Of a stretch of DNA of 64,000 bases, positions 17,650 through 25,565 are shown piece by piece. Each line of letters opens with the position of its first letter. Position 1 is the stretch's first letter. The position numbers and the translations under genes are program-made. The notes under the pieces are model-generated. The model searched no databases, was not told the origin of the DNA, and saw nothing but the letters and a program-made list of their open reading frames with translations. Source of the stretch: Bacteroidaceae bacterium (GTDB taxonomy: Bacteria; Bacteroidota; Bacteroidia; Bacteroidales; Bacteroidaceae); contig JAFZFO010000027.1 in the NCBI GenBank assembly GCA_017555845.1, forward strand, positions 1 through 64,000, in the 5' to 3' direction.

Positions 17650-18996
17650 TTATTCCAGTTCCTTGAGGAATTTCTTGAGTGGCTCTCCCATGCTTGGGCG
17701 CAATGCACCATAAGTGTGCAGCTTGCCCTCCTTGTCATACACCACAAAGAATGGAATACCGCCAACATTCAGAATCTGGCTCAGATTTCCGTCACGGTCG
17801 TGCAACTGGTTGCCGTGCATATCAAGTTCCTTTAGCTTCGCCTTCCATGAATCGGCATCAGCATCGGTTGAAACCGACACGAACACGACATTGCCACCCT
17901 CAAACTCCTTCTCGAGAGCCTGCAAGTGAGGCACCTCCCTGCAGCAAGGACCGCACCACGATGCCCACATGTCGACATAGACATATTTACCTTTAAAAGT
18001 AGAGAAATCCACAATCTTGCCATCGGGTGTTTCAAGAACAACCTCTGCGGGGAAATCGGCACCCACAAGCACAGCCTTGTGCTTCAGGTACTCATCGACA
18101 TATTTGTCCGACAAATCATATTTCTCGACAACGCCCTTGAGATACTCAAGACCGCCATCAAAGTCCATTGCATAATTGTGGCGTGTAAGGAAGCGGTTCA
18201 GGAGCATCGCTGAAACCTTATTGCGCAATGCCTCGCATTCATACTCATCATAAAGGGTCTCTAACATTGCATCGATCTCAATGCCCCCAACGGCAGAGAC
18301 TGCCGAGTAGACATGCTGTACAGCCGATGATATGAGAGCTGCAGACTCATTATCAAGTACCTCGGCCGCTGACGGAAGGAGTTCTTCTTTGGTAAATGGA
18401 ATCTCCTTTGCCTTACGTTTCTGGGCACGTGGTATTGAGGTATAGCAATTCTGGGCGGCTGTGTATGTCCAGGCCTTCATGTATTCAGCCACAGTTGCGG
18501 GCAATCTGTCGGCCTTGATGATGGAATCAGCTACCGACATATAGCTCTCCACGAGTGCCTTGAGCTCTGCATCGCCCAATCCCTCATTGAACCACAACTT
18601 ACGGTTGTTCACATACACCATAGTATTGATTGCCGAAAGCGCCCTATTCTCGACCGATGACCTCTCGACAAGTCCGGTTCCGTCAAACTCAATGGCCATA
18701 TCCTTTTTTCTTGCCTTTGGAGAATATACTGTAGCAAGCCACTGGCCGTTGTTCACTACCATCACCACCTCATAGAAACCCGATTCGGAAACCGGCACCT
18801 GGGCGGTATACTTTTCGCCTTTGGGACGAAGTGTCACTGTCTGCTCCTCACCACCGTAGTTCAATGGGCGGACATACACCTTGGACAATTCGGCAGGCAC
18901 TGTTGAGCTGAATGACATCTCAAAACGGGTACGCTGAGCCGATGCAGCCATTGTCACAAACAGCAACGATAAAAGTATCAATAAATTCCTTTTCAT
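17650..18996 (-). CDS. TlpA/ResA-like thiol-disulfide oxidoreductase, exported
   Basis: 448 aa from the ATG at 18994-18996, which gives the signal peptide MKRNLLILLSLLFVTMAASA; upstream in-frame codons spoil it. An N-terminal beta domain (about 25-110) and a helical middle (about 120-310) precede a C-terminal thioredoxin-like domain: VYVDMWASWCGPCCREVPHL with active-site C348-G-P-C351 and an extra C352, cis-Pro in the GGIPFFVVYD segment, and a KKFLKELE end. Such periplasmic proteins reduce or shuffle disulfides of envelope proteins. It has its own promoter upstream and is followed by the 808-aa and susC genes in the same direction. The Cys directly after the CxxC is a departure from the usual R/K. 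Confidence 0.88.
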   Translation of the reverse strand: MKRNLLILLSLLFVTMAASAQRTRFEMSFSSTVPAELSKVYVRPLNYGGEEQTVTLRPKGEKYTAQVPVSESGFYEVVMVVNNGQWLATVYSPKARKKDMAIEFDGTGLVERSSVENRALSAINTMVYVNNRKLWFNEGLGDAELKALVESYMSVADSIIKADRLPATVAEYMKAWTYTAAQNCYTSIPRAQKRKAKEIPFTKEELLPSAAEVLDNESAALISSAVQHVYSAVSAVGGIEIDAMLETLYDEYECEALRNKVSAMLLNRFLTRHNYAMDFDGGLEYLKGVVEKYDLSDKYVDEYLKHKAVLVGADFPAEVVLETPDGKIVDFSTFKGKYVYVDMWASWCGPCCREVPHLQALEKEFEGGNVVFVSVSTDADADSWKAKLKELDMHGNQLHDRDGNLSQILNVGGIPFFVVYDKEGKLHTYGALRPSMGEPLKKFLKELE

Positions 18997-19065
18997 TTTA
19001 CAGAATAATGCTTTAGATATTAAGGTATAAGAAAGTGCACAATGTGCCTTTTTGAAAATTGGTTG

Positions 19066-19097
19066 CAAAATTACTCATCTTTGCACTCATTTGCAAA
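19066..19097 (-). promoter_or_regulatory. Promoter of the TlpA-like gene
   Basis: Minus strand: TTTG (19094-19097), 20-nt spacer, TAATTTTG (19066-19073). Exact consensus, leader about 65 nt. It lies in the 327-bp divergent gap 18997-19323, which otherwise holds only the opposite promoter at 19274 and AT-rich sequence. Confidence 0.7.
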
Positions 19098-19273
19098 CAA
19101 AACGAAACAAAACAGGCGTTTTTCCTATATTAAAAATATATAATCAAAGTAAAAGCATACAAATATCCATTTTTCATATCCCCAAATCGCACCCTGGAGC
19201 TATGGGGAACAAGAGATAGGCAATATTTACAAAATATTAACAGCCTACGTAGAAAGAAATAGAAAATATTTAA

Positions 19274-19281
19274 TACATTTG
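19274..19281 (+). promoter_or_regulatory. -7 box (TACATTTG) of the Cys-rich thioredoxin gene
   Basis: TAnnTTTG match about 43 bp before the ATG at 19324. No TTTG at the expected spacing upstream. Confidence 0.5.
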
Positions 19282-19323
19282 CGACAGACTGTAAAATTAC
19301 TAACCACATCAAATTACTACATC

Positions 19324-19917
19324 ATGAAACGTATATTCGTCATCATCACATGCGCGGCCTTTATGATGGCATGCGGCGGCAACAAGGCACAGAACAGCGA
19401 ATGCGGAGAGTGCAAGACCGAATGCAGCGAGAAGAAAGAGTGCGACAAGAAGTGTGAGAAACAGGAGTGCGACAAAAAGTGCGAAAAGCAGGAGTGTGCC
19501 GAGAAGAAGTGCGACAAGCAGGAGTGCGGCAACAAATGCAAAGAGCAGGAGTGCACAAAGCCCGAGGCCGGTTGCATCACAATAAGCGGTGAGGATTTCA
19601 CTAAGCTGGTTGCCGATTTGAGCCAGCCCGAGTGGAAATACCTTGGCGACAAGCCTGCAGTTGTTGACTTCTACGCAGACTGGTGTGGTCCTTGCAGAGC
19701 CATCGCCCCATTCCTTGAGGAGATTGCAAAGGAGTACGACGGCCAGCTTTACATCTACAAGATTAATGTTGACAATGATCCCGAAATTGCCAATGCATTC
19801 AACATCAGCGCAATCCCTACTCTCCTGTTCATTCCAATGGAGGGCCGATACAAAGTCCAGACCGGCGGTATGCCAAAAGAGGACCTCGTGAAGGTAATTA
19901 CAGAGAATTGCTTCTGA
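19324..19917 (+). CDS. Thioredoxin lipoprotein with a Cys-rich linker
   Basis: 197 aa from the ATG at 19324. MKRIFVIITCAAFMMAC gives a lipobox with Cys 17. Residues 27-84 form a linker made almost only of C, K, E, D, Q with 13 cysteines, organised around repeated 'CxKxC...QEC' units such as CDKKCEKQE (Cys 27, 30, 34, 40, 44, 49, 53, 58, 63, 68, 72, 77, 84). Residues about 85-197 are a full thioredoxin domain: VVDFYADWCGPCRAIAPFLE with active site C121-G-P-C124 and the cis-Pro loop SAIPTLLF. So it is a membrane-anchored thioredoxin acting outside the cytoplasm. The linker could bind metal or serve as a chain of redox-active thiols; both are inference. Divergent from the TlpA-like gene; a strong terminator follows. 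Confidence 0.9.
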   Translation: MKRIFVIITCAAFMMACGGNKAQNSECGECKTECSEKKECDKKCEKQECDKKCEKQECAEKKCDKQECGNKCKEQECTKPEAGCITISGEDFTKLVADLSQPEWKYLGDKPAVVDFYADWCGPCRAIAPFLEEIAKEYDGQLYIYKINVDNDPEIANAFNISAIPTLLFIPMEGRYKVQTGGMPKEDLVKVITENCF

Positions 19918-19940
19918 CAGCAACCTTTCAGATAAAAAAA

Positions 19941-19973
19941 ATAAATCCCGCCGCTGCTTGCGGCGGGATTTAT
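19941..19973 (+). terminator. Intrinsic terminator of the Cys-rich thioredoxin gene
   Basis: 14-bp perfect stem (19941-19954 with 19960-19973), 5-nt loop, GC-rich core and T-rich tail, 24 bp after the stop. Confidence 0.85.
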
Positions 19974-19992
19974 TTTATATGAATTATGGCAT

Positions 19993-20022
19993 AAAAAAAG
20001 AGATTTCCATTTGGAAATCTCT
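19993..20022 (-). terminator. Terminator of tRNA-Gln
   Basis: 10-bp stem (19999-20008 with 20013-20022), 4-nt loop, then a run of seven U on the minus strand (19993-19999). It begins immediately 3' of the tRNA. Confidence 0.8.
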
Positions 20023-20025
20023 CTG

Positions 20026-20096
20026 TTGGGCTACCCGGACTCGAACCAGGAAAGGCAGGACCAGAATCTGCAGTGTTACCATTACACCATAGCCCA
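20026..20096 (-). tRNA. tRNA-Gln (anticodon CTG)
   Basis: 71 nt on the minus strand. The 7-bp acceptor stem pairs TGGGCTA with TAGCCCA; the D arm is GTGT...ACAC with a GG-containing loop; the anticodon loop is TTCTGGT, reading CTG (glutamine); the T arm contains GGTTCGAGTCC. The CCA end is not encoded, usual for Bacteroidota. In the anticodon stem the pair next to the loop is A.C rather than Watson-Crick. Confidence 0.9.
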
Positions 20097-20246
20097 AGGC
20101 TCAATTGCGATGCAAAGGTACTACTTTTTTTTGTAAAACAAATAGTTTTGGCTTTTTTTTTGCTAAAAAAATAAAAAAACTTTCTTTTTTCGGAGTTTAT
20201 GGCCAAAAAGCCACTCCATTTATTTTAAAATAGACAAAATAAGGAA

Positions 20247-20254
20247 TATCTTTG
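20247..20254 (+). promoter_or_regulatory. -7 box (TATCTTTG) of rsfS-ftsH-cdsA
   Basis: Exact TAnnTTTG match 63 bp before the rsfS ATG; upstream T-rich sequence gives only a weak -33 element. Confidence 0.5.
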
Positions 20255-20317
20255 CAGTGTAACACAGCCAAGACAAAAGTATCATCTTGGCACAACACTT
20301 AACTTAAATTCTATAAT

Positions 20318-20689
20318 ATGCAAAAAGAAAAAATTGATGCTCAGGATGTCATCAAGCAAATAATAGAGGGTATTCAGGACAAAAAGGGTAAGGGAATTGT
20401 TGTAGTTGATATGCTGAAGCTCGGCAACAGCGTATGCGACTACTTCGTTATCTGTCAGGGTAACTCCCCCAACCAGGTAAGCGCAATCACTGACTCGATT
20501 GAGGACACTGTAAGAATAAACTGCAAGAAAAAGCCTTACTTCATCGACGGTCTGCGCAATTCACAATGGGTGGCAATGGACTACGGCGACATCCTGGTGC
20601 ACATTTTCTTGCCCGATGTACGCAAGTTCTACGACATTGAGCACCTTTGGGCCGACGCTACATTAACCGAAATCCCCGACATTGACTAA
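20318..20689 (+). CDS. rsfS: Ribosomal silencing factor RsfS
   Basis: 123-aa RsfS/Iojap-family protein, which binds ribosomal protein uL14 on the 50S subunit and blocks subunit joining when nutrients are scarce. The domain spans the whole chain: KKGKGIVVVDMLKLGNSVCDYFVICQGNSPNQVSAI, then the WVAMDYGDILVHIFLPDVRKFYDIEHLW segment typical of the family. Normal length. It leads an rsfS-ftsH-cdsA operon, with 6 bp to ftsH. Confidence 0.95.
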   Translation: MQKEKIDAQDVIKQIIEGIQDKKGKGIVVVDMLKLGNSVCDYFVICQGNSPNQVSAITDSIEDTVRINCKKKPYFIDGLRNSQWVAMDYGDILVHIFLPDVRKFYDIEHLWADATLTEIPDID

Positions 20690-20695
20690 AAAAGA

Positions 20696-22660
20696 ATGAA
20701 CAAGAACAACAAAATACCAAAATTTTCACTCAGCTGGCTCTATTTTATAATAGGAGGTGCCCTTTTGTTTATTTACCTCTTTGATGACGGTAACGCAAAC
20801 CAGGAAATGGTCAAGCCATACTCCGAGGTTGAAGACTACATAAAGAACGGATATGTCGAGGAGATTTCAGTAATAAACAACAGCACACTCGAGGCATATA
20901 TCATCAAGGACTCGGTGGCTGCCGTTACAGGCAAGCCCGCGACAGACGGCACACGCCTGAAAGTAAAGACCACCATCGGTTCAATTGACAATTTCGACAA
21001 TTTCATCCGCGAACAGCGCGAGAACGAAGAGGCAAAATTCAAAGGAGTCGTCAAATACGAGGAGCAGAAGAACTTCTGGGGCGACCTTTTCTGGAATGTC
21101 GTACCCTTCATTGCCCTGATATTCGTATGGATATTCATCATGCGCCGCATGAGCGGTGGCGGCGGTGGCCAAGGCGGAGTATTCAATGTTGGCAAGTCAC
21201 AGGCAAAACTGTTCGACAAGGACAAGAATATACGTGTCACATTCAAGGATGTGGCAGGACAGGAAGGCGCAAAGCAGGAGGTACAGGAGATCGTTGACTT
21301 CCTGAAGAGTCCACAGCGATATACCGAACTTGGTGGCAAAATCCCCAAGGGCGCACTGCTTGTAGGCCCTCCGGGAACAGGTAAGACCTTGCTTGCCAAG
21401 GCTGTTGCAGGAGAGGCGAACGTGCCTTTCTTCTCAATGTCTGGTTCCGACTTTGTAGAGATGTTCGTGGGTGTGGGCGCATCACGCGTACGCGACCTGT
21501 TCCGCCAGGCAAAGGAGAAAGCGCCATGTATCATATTCATTGACGAGATTGACGCAGTGGGACGTGCTCGCGGCAAGAACCCTTCAATGGGCGGCAACGA
21601 TGAGCGCGAGAACACCTTGAACCAGCTCCTGACCGAGATGGACGGCTTTGGTACAAACAGCGGTATCATTGTGATTGCAGCCACCAACCGTGCCGACATT
21701 CTTGACAAGGCATTGCTGCGTGCAGGACGTTTCGACCGCCAGATACATGTTGACCTCCCCGACCTTAACGAGCGCAAGGAGGTGTTCGGCGTACATCTGC
21801 GCCCGTTGAAACTCGACCCGTCTATCGATGTCGATACCCTCGCACGACAGACACCGGGATTCTCGGGTGCCGACATTGCCAATGTCTGCAACGAGGCTGC
21901 CCTGATTGCCGCACGTGGCAAGAAGAAGGCTGTCGACAAGCAGGACTTCCTTGATGCAATTGACCGCATCATCGGTGGTCTTGAGAAGAAGACAAAGGTA
22001 ATGACCCAAAAGGAGAAGGAGGCAATTGCCATACACGAGGCCGGCCACGCAACAATATCATGGTTCCTTGAGCATGCGAACCCGCTCATCAAGGTTACCA
22101 TCGTACCACGCGGCAGAGCACTTGGTGCGGCATGGTATATGCCCGAGGAGCGACAGATTACAACCAAGGAGCAGATGCTCGACGAGATGTGCGCCACACT
22201 TGGCGGACGCGCTGCCGAGGAGTGCTTCATCGGACACATATCAACCGGTGCAATGAATGACCTTGAACGCGTGACGAAACAGGCATACGCGATGGTTGCA
22301 TACGCCGGCATGAGCGACAAGCTCTCGAACCTGTGCTATTACAACAACCAGGAGTTCTCATTCAACCGTCCTTACAGCGAAAAGACAGCCGAAATGATTG
22401 ACACCGAGGTGCACAAGATGATCAACGAGCAGTACCAGAGAGCAAAGGAACTGCTCAGCGAGCACAAGGAAGGCCACGCAGAACTGGCAAGGATACTTAT
22501 CGAGAAAGAGGTCATCTTTGCCGAGGATGTCGAGAAGATATTCGGCAAACGTCCATGGACATCGCGCAGCGAGGAGATTTTCGGTTCCAACGACAAAAGC
22601 ACAAGCAATGAGAGCGAGAGCGAAGTGACCGAAGTTGCGGATTCTGAAACTGCAGAATAA
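20696..22660 (+). CDS. ftsH: ATP-dependent zinc metalloprotease FtsH
   Basis: 654-aa membrane-bound AAA+ protease that degrades misfolded and regulatory membrane and soluble proteins. Two membrane segments (about 12-29 and 134-150) flank a periplasmic domain. AAA module: Walker A GPPGTGKT (224-231), Walker [10 protein letters not shown] (278-286), and the second region of homology with [17 protein letters not shown]. Zinc site HEAGH at 447-451. The C-terminus is an acidic, Ser-rich tail. Length is at the normal upper end for Bacteroidota. Second gene of the rsfS-ftsH-cdsA operon; 35 bp to cdsA. Confidence 0.97.
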   Translation: MNKNNKIPKFSLSWLYFIIGGALLFIYLFDDGNANQEMVKPYSEVEDYIKNGYVEEISVINNSTLEAYIIKDSVAAVTGKPATDGTRLKVKTTIGSIDNFDNFIREQRENEEAKFKGVVKYEEQKNFWGDLFWNVVPFIALIFVWIFIMRRMSGGGGGQGGVFNVGKSQAKLFDKDKNIRVTFKDVAGQEGAKQEVQEIVDFLKSPQRYTELGGKIPKGALLVGPPGTGKTLLAKAVAGEANVPFFSMSGSDFVEMFVGVGASRVRDLFRQAKEKAPCIIFIDEIDAVGRARGKNPSMGGNDERENTLNQLLTEMDGFGTNSGIIVIAATNRADILDKALLRAGRFDRQIHVDLPDLNERKEVFGVHLRPLKLDPSIDVDTLARQTPGFSGADIANVCNEAALIAARGKKKAVDKQDFLDAIDRIIGGLEKKTKVMTQKEKEAIAIHEAGHATISWFLEHANPLIKVTIVPRGRALGAAWYMPEERQITTKEQMLDEMCATLGGRAAEECFIGHISTGAMNDLERVTKQAYAMVAYAGMSDKLSNLCYYNNQEFSFNRPYSEKTAEMIDTEVHKMINEQYQRAKELLSEHKEGHAELARILIEKEVIFAEDVEKIFGKRPWTSRSEEIFGSNDKSTSNESESEVTEVADSETAE

Positions 22661-22695
22661 AGAAACAGACAAACACAACCACAAAACAAGGCAAT

Positions 22696-23532
22696 ATGAA
22701 GAAGTTTATTGTACGCACACTGAGCGGTGCGCTGTTTGCAGCAATACTGATTGGTTCAATACTCTATGGATGGCAATCTTTCAAATCCATTTTCCTTGTG
22801 TTTATGGCTTTGGCTGTAAATGAATTCTGCGTACTGCTGCAGGAGTACAAGAAGATAAAATTCAAATCCACAGCAGCAATGATCTGTAGTATGTGTCTCT
22901 ACTTTGGATTTGCAATGGTGGCACACAACAGCAGAGTCCCTGCCGTTTTGGTTTTCACACCATATATCATAGCCGTGGCTGCTGTGTTCATCCACCGACT
23001 ATTCTCCAAGGAAGGGAACAACATTGAACACCTTGCCTATTTTGCCTTGACACAGCTTTATGTAACACTGCCATTCTGTCTGTTGCAGACCCTATCGACA
23101 GCAGGAGCACCCGAAGGCGAGACCTACTATTGGCTATTCCCGCTTTCAATCTTCATCTTCATATGGTGCAACGACAGCGGAGCATACTGCATTGGTTGCC
23201 TCATTGGACGTCACAAGATGTTCGAGCGCGTATCGCCCAAGAAGACATGGGAAGGATTCTTTGGTGGAGTAGCCGTTGCTGTAGGCGCCAGCGTTGTAAT
23301 GGCACACTATTTCACAGTAATGAATGTATGGCAGTGGATTGGTATGGCAGTGGTTGTTGTAATTGCCGGCACCTTGGGCGACCTCATAGAATCGAGCATA
23401 AAGCGCGAGATGGGAATCAAGGATTCGGGCAATTTCCTACCTGGGCACGGCGGCTTGCTCGACCGTTTCGACAGCACATTGCTTGCAGTGCCCTGTGCCA
23501 TTGTCTATCTGACATTCATGGGAATTCTTTAA
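22696..23532 (+). CDS. cdsA: Phosphatidate cytidylyltransferase
   Basis: 278-aa integral membrane enzyme making CDP-diacylglycerol from phosphatidate and CTP, the branch point for phospholipids. Hydrophobic segments run through the protein. The family signature is complete near the C-terminus (about 233-260): SSIKREMGIKDSGNFLPGHG followed by GLLDRFDS. Last gene of the rsfS-ftsH-cdsA operon. Its stop codon overlaps that of the convergent lpxB by 4 bp, so the two transcripts must run into each other. Confidence 0.95.
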   Translation: MKKFIVRTLSGALFAAILIGSILYGWQSFKSIFLVFMALAVNEFCVLLQEYKKIKFKSTAAMICSMCLYFGFAMVAHNSRVPAVLVFTPYIIAVAAVFIHRLFSKEGNNIEHLAYFALTQLYVTLPFCLLQTLSTAGAPEGETYYWLFPLSIFIFIWCNDSGAYCIGCLIGRHKMFERVSPKKTWEGFFGGVAVAVGASVVMAHYFTVMNVWQWIGMAVVVVIAGTLGDLIESSIKREMGIKDSGNFLPGHGGLLDRFDSTLLAVPCAIVYLTFMGIL

Positions 23533-24671
23533 GACCTGCCTTTAAGCAAAGAGACAATTTTCTCGGCGGCGCGCTGCGATGCACCGGGCTTGCCAAGAAT
23601 CTCCATCATACGGCTATACTCATTGAGCATAGCCGTTCTTTTTTTGCCGTCATGAGGCAACAGCTCGCCGAGCTCCGATATCACATTCTGCAATGTCATC
23701 TCCCCGGCAACAAGTTCGCGCACCACTTCTCTATCGGCAACAAGATTCACGAGTGACACATACTTGACCTTGAGGAAATGCTCTTTCAGCCATGAATAGA
23801 GGCGTCCCATTGGCATGGCATAGCATACAACCTGAGGAACATTGAAAAGTGCAGTCTCAAGGGTTGCAGTACCCGATGTAACCAAGGCCGCGTGGGCATT
23901 ATTGAGGATGTCGTATGTCTGACCGAATATTATCTTTACACCGGCATCAAGATAAGGCGCATAGTACTCCCTGTCAATGCCCGGAGCCCCAGCCAGCACT
24001 GCCAGATAGCCGGGATATTGTTTCATTGCCTCCAGCATCATTGGCAAATTGGCCTTTATCTCCTGTTTGCGGCTACCGGCAAGCAATGCCACTATAGGTT
24101 TGTCGCCCAGGCCATTACGTACAAGAAAATCGGTACGCGACAACGCCCTGTTGCGTTTGAAGTCATCCACTGCATCAACGCAGGGATTACCCACATAGTT
24201 GATTCTGTAATTATGTTTCTTCTCAAAGAAATCAATCTCGAACGGCAAGATGGAAAAGAGTTCATCGACATCGCGCTTTATATTCTTGATACGGCGCTCT
24301 TTCCATGCCCATATCTTTGGCGAGATATAATAGTAGACAGGAATCTTGGTATTTTTGTGGATATACTCTGCTACCGAAAGGTTGAAACCCGGATAATCCA
24401 CAAGTATCAAAGCATCGGGTGCCCACTCCTCGACATCCTTCTTGCACAATCTCATGTTGGCAAAAATGGTCCTCAAATGCATGAGGACAGGAATAAAGCC
24501 CATATATGCCAGTTCGCGATAATGCTTGACGCGAGTACCGCCGACTGCCGACATCAGGTCACCGCCAAAAAAACGGAATTCGGCACCGGCATCGACTGCC
24601 TTTATGGAGTTCATCAGATTAGAGGCATGCAGATCGCCCGACGCCTCGCCAACTATGAGATAATATTTCAT
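23529..24671 (-). CDS. lpxB: Lipid-A-disaccharide synthase
   Basis: 380-aa glycosyltransferase (GT19) that joins UDP-2,3-diacylglucosamine and lipid X to give the lipid A disaccharide, at the inner membrane. N-terminal GEASGD (8-13), YISPKIWAWKERRIKNIKR, the YVGNPCVD segment, and VTSGTATLE at the nucleotide-binding side are all present. Normal length. It follows surE by 16 bp as the second gene of a surE-lpxB operon. Confidence 0.95.
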   Translation of the reverse strand: MKYYLIVGEASGDLHASNLMNSIKAVDAGAEFRFFGGDLMSAVGGTRVKHYRELAYMGFIPVLMHLRTIFANMRLCKKDVEEWAPDALILVDYPGFNLSVAEYIHKNTKIPVYYYISPKIWAWKERRIKNIKRDVDELFSILPFEIDFFEKKHNYRINYVGNPCVDAVDDFKRNRALSRTDFLVRNGLGDKPIVALLAGSRKQEIKANLPMMLEAMKQYPGYLAVLAGAPGIDREYYAPYLDAGVKIIFGQTYDILNNAHAALVTSGTATLETALFNVPQVVCYAMPMGRLYSWLKEHFLKVKYVSLVNLVADREVVRELVAGEMTLQNVISELGELLPHDGKKRTAMLNEYSRMMEILGKPGASQRAAEKIVSLLKGRS

Positions 24672-24687
24672 TTGTCCCTAATGTTTA

Positions 24688-25449
24688 TCAAAGGTTCCAC
24701 GACTTCATATCATCGAGCAGACGATAATCGGTCATATCTATTGTGGTGGGTGTGATTGAAACGTAGTTGTTGTCGAGCGCCACACGGTCGGCCGAGTGGT
24801 CATTGTCCTCAACAACGAATTCTCCGGTAAGCCACCACCACTCGCCTCCACGCGGATGGTTGTGCGACTCCCACTCATTGACCCAACGTCCAATAGCCTG
24901 ACGGCACACCTTTACACCCGCATATGACTGCGAATCGGGGAAATTCACATTCAGGCAACTGCCCGTAGGCAAGCCACGCTCAAGCACTGCCGCCACCACC
25001 CTGCGTATCACATCATATGTTGGAGCAAAATCAGCATCAGCATCGTGTGAACAGAGCGAGAATGCCACCGATGGAATGCCTTTCATGCAACCCTCGAGCA
25101 CAATGCCCATCGTGCCCGAATAGTGCGCATTCACAGCCGAATTGTCGCCATGGTTTATACCGCCGACGACAAGGCTTGGACGACGGTCAAGTATGCTATG
25201 GCATGCTACCTTCACACAATCGCATGGAGTTCCTGTACACGAATATATCTGCAAACCGGGCTCCGATGCTACAAGTTCAACTTTCAAAGGCACCTCGCTT
25301 GTAATGGCACATCCCTTACCCGAACGACCGGTATGCGGTGCAACAACGACAACATCTCCAAACTCCATCAGCACTCTTGCAAGGCAATTTATACCCTTTG
25401 CACGGTAACCATCATCATTCGAAACCAATATAAGTGGTCTTTCAATCAT
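24688..25449 (-). CDS. surE: 5'/3'-nucleotidase SurE
   Basis: 253-aa metal-dependent phosphatase of nucleoside monophosphates. Metal ligands: N-D-D at 11-13 in LVSNDDGY, Ser in the HTGRSGKG segment, and Asn in VVGGINHGDN. The C-terminal region (VALDNNYVSITPTTIDMTDY) is typical. First gene of surE-lpxB, divergent from the GH84 gene. Confidence 0.95.
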   Translation of the reverse strand: MIERPLILVSNDDGYRAKGINCLARVLMEFGDVVVVAPHTGRSGKGCAITSEVPLKVELVASEPGLQIYSCTGTPCDCVKVACHSILDRRPSLVVGGINHGDNSAVNAHYSGTMGIVLEGCMKGIPSVAFSLCSHDADADFAPTYDVIRRVVAAVLERGLPTGSCLNVNFPDSQSYAGVKVCRQAIGRWVNEWESHNHPRGGEWWWLTGEFVVEDNDHSADRVALDNNYVSITPTTIDMTDYRLLDDMKSWNL

Positions 25450-25489
25450 AACTCAATCTGTTTTATCAATGGCGCTAAGATACGAAAAA

Positions 25490-25521
25490 TTTGGCGATTT
25501 CACTCAAAACAACTATTTTTG
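25490..25521 (+). promoter_or_regulatory. Promoter of the GH84 gene
   Basis: TTTG (25490-25493), 20-nt spacer, TATTTTTG (25514-25521): full Bacteroidota consensus, 44 bp before the ATG. Confidence 0.75.
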
Positions 25522-25565
25522 CTATGATATATTAACATTGCAAACACTACAAATCACTTGATTAT

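Noticed and set aside
19309..19923. 204-codon frame opposite the Cys-rich thioredoxin gene
   Set aside because: The Leu/Ala runs are the complement of the K/E/C repeats; it covers the terminator side without its own signals.
20836..22320. 494-codon minus-strand open frame opposite ftsH
   Set aside because: Low-complexity Ser/Ala/Arg-rich translation typical of an antisense shadow of a GC-rich conserved gene.
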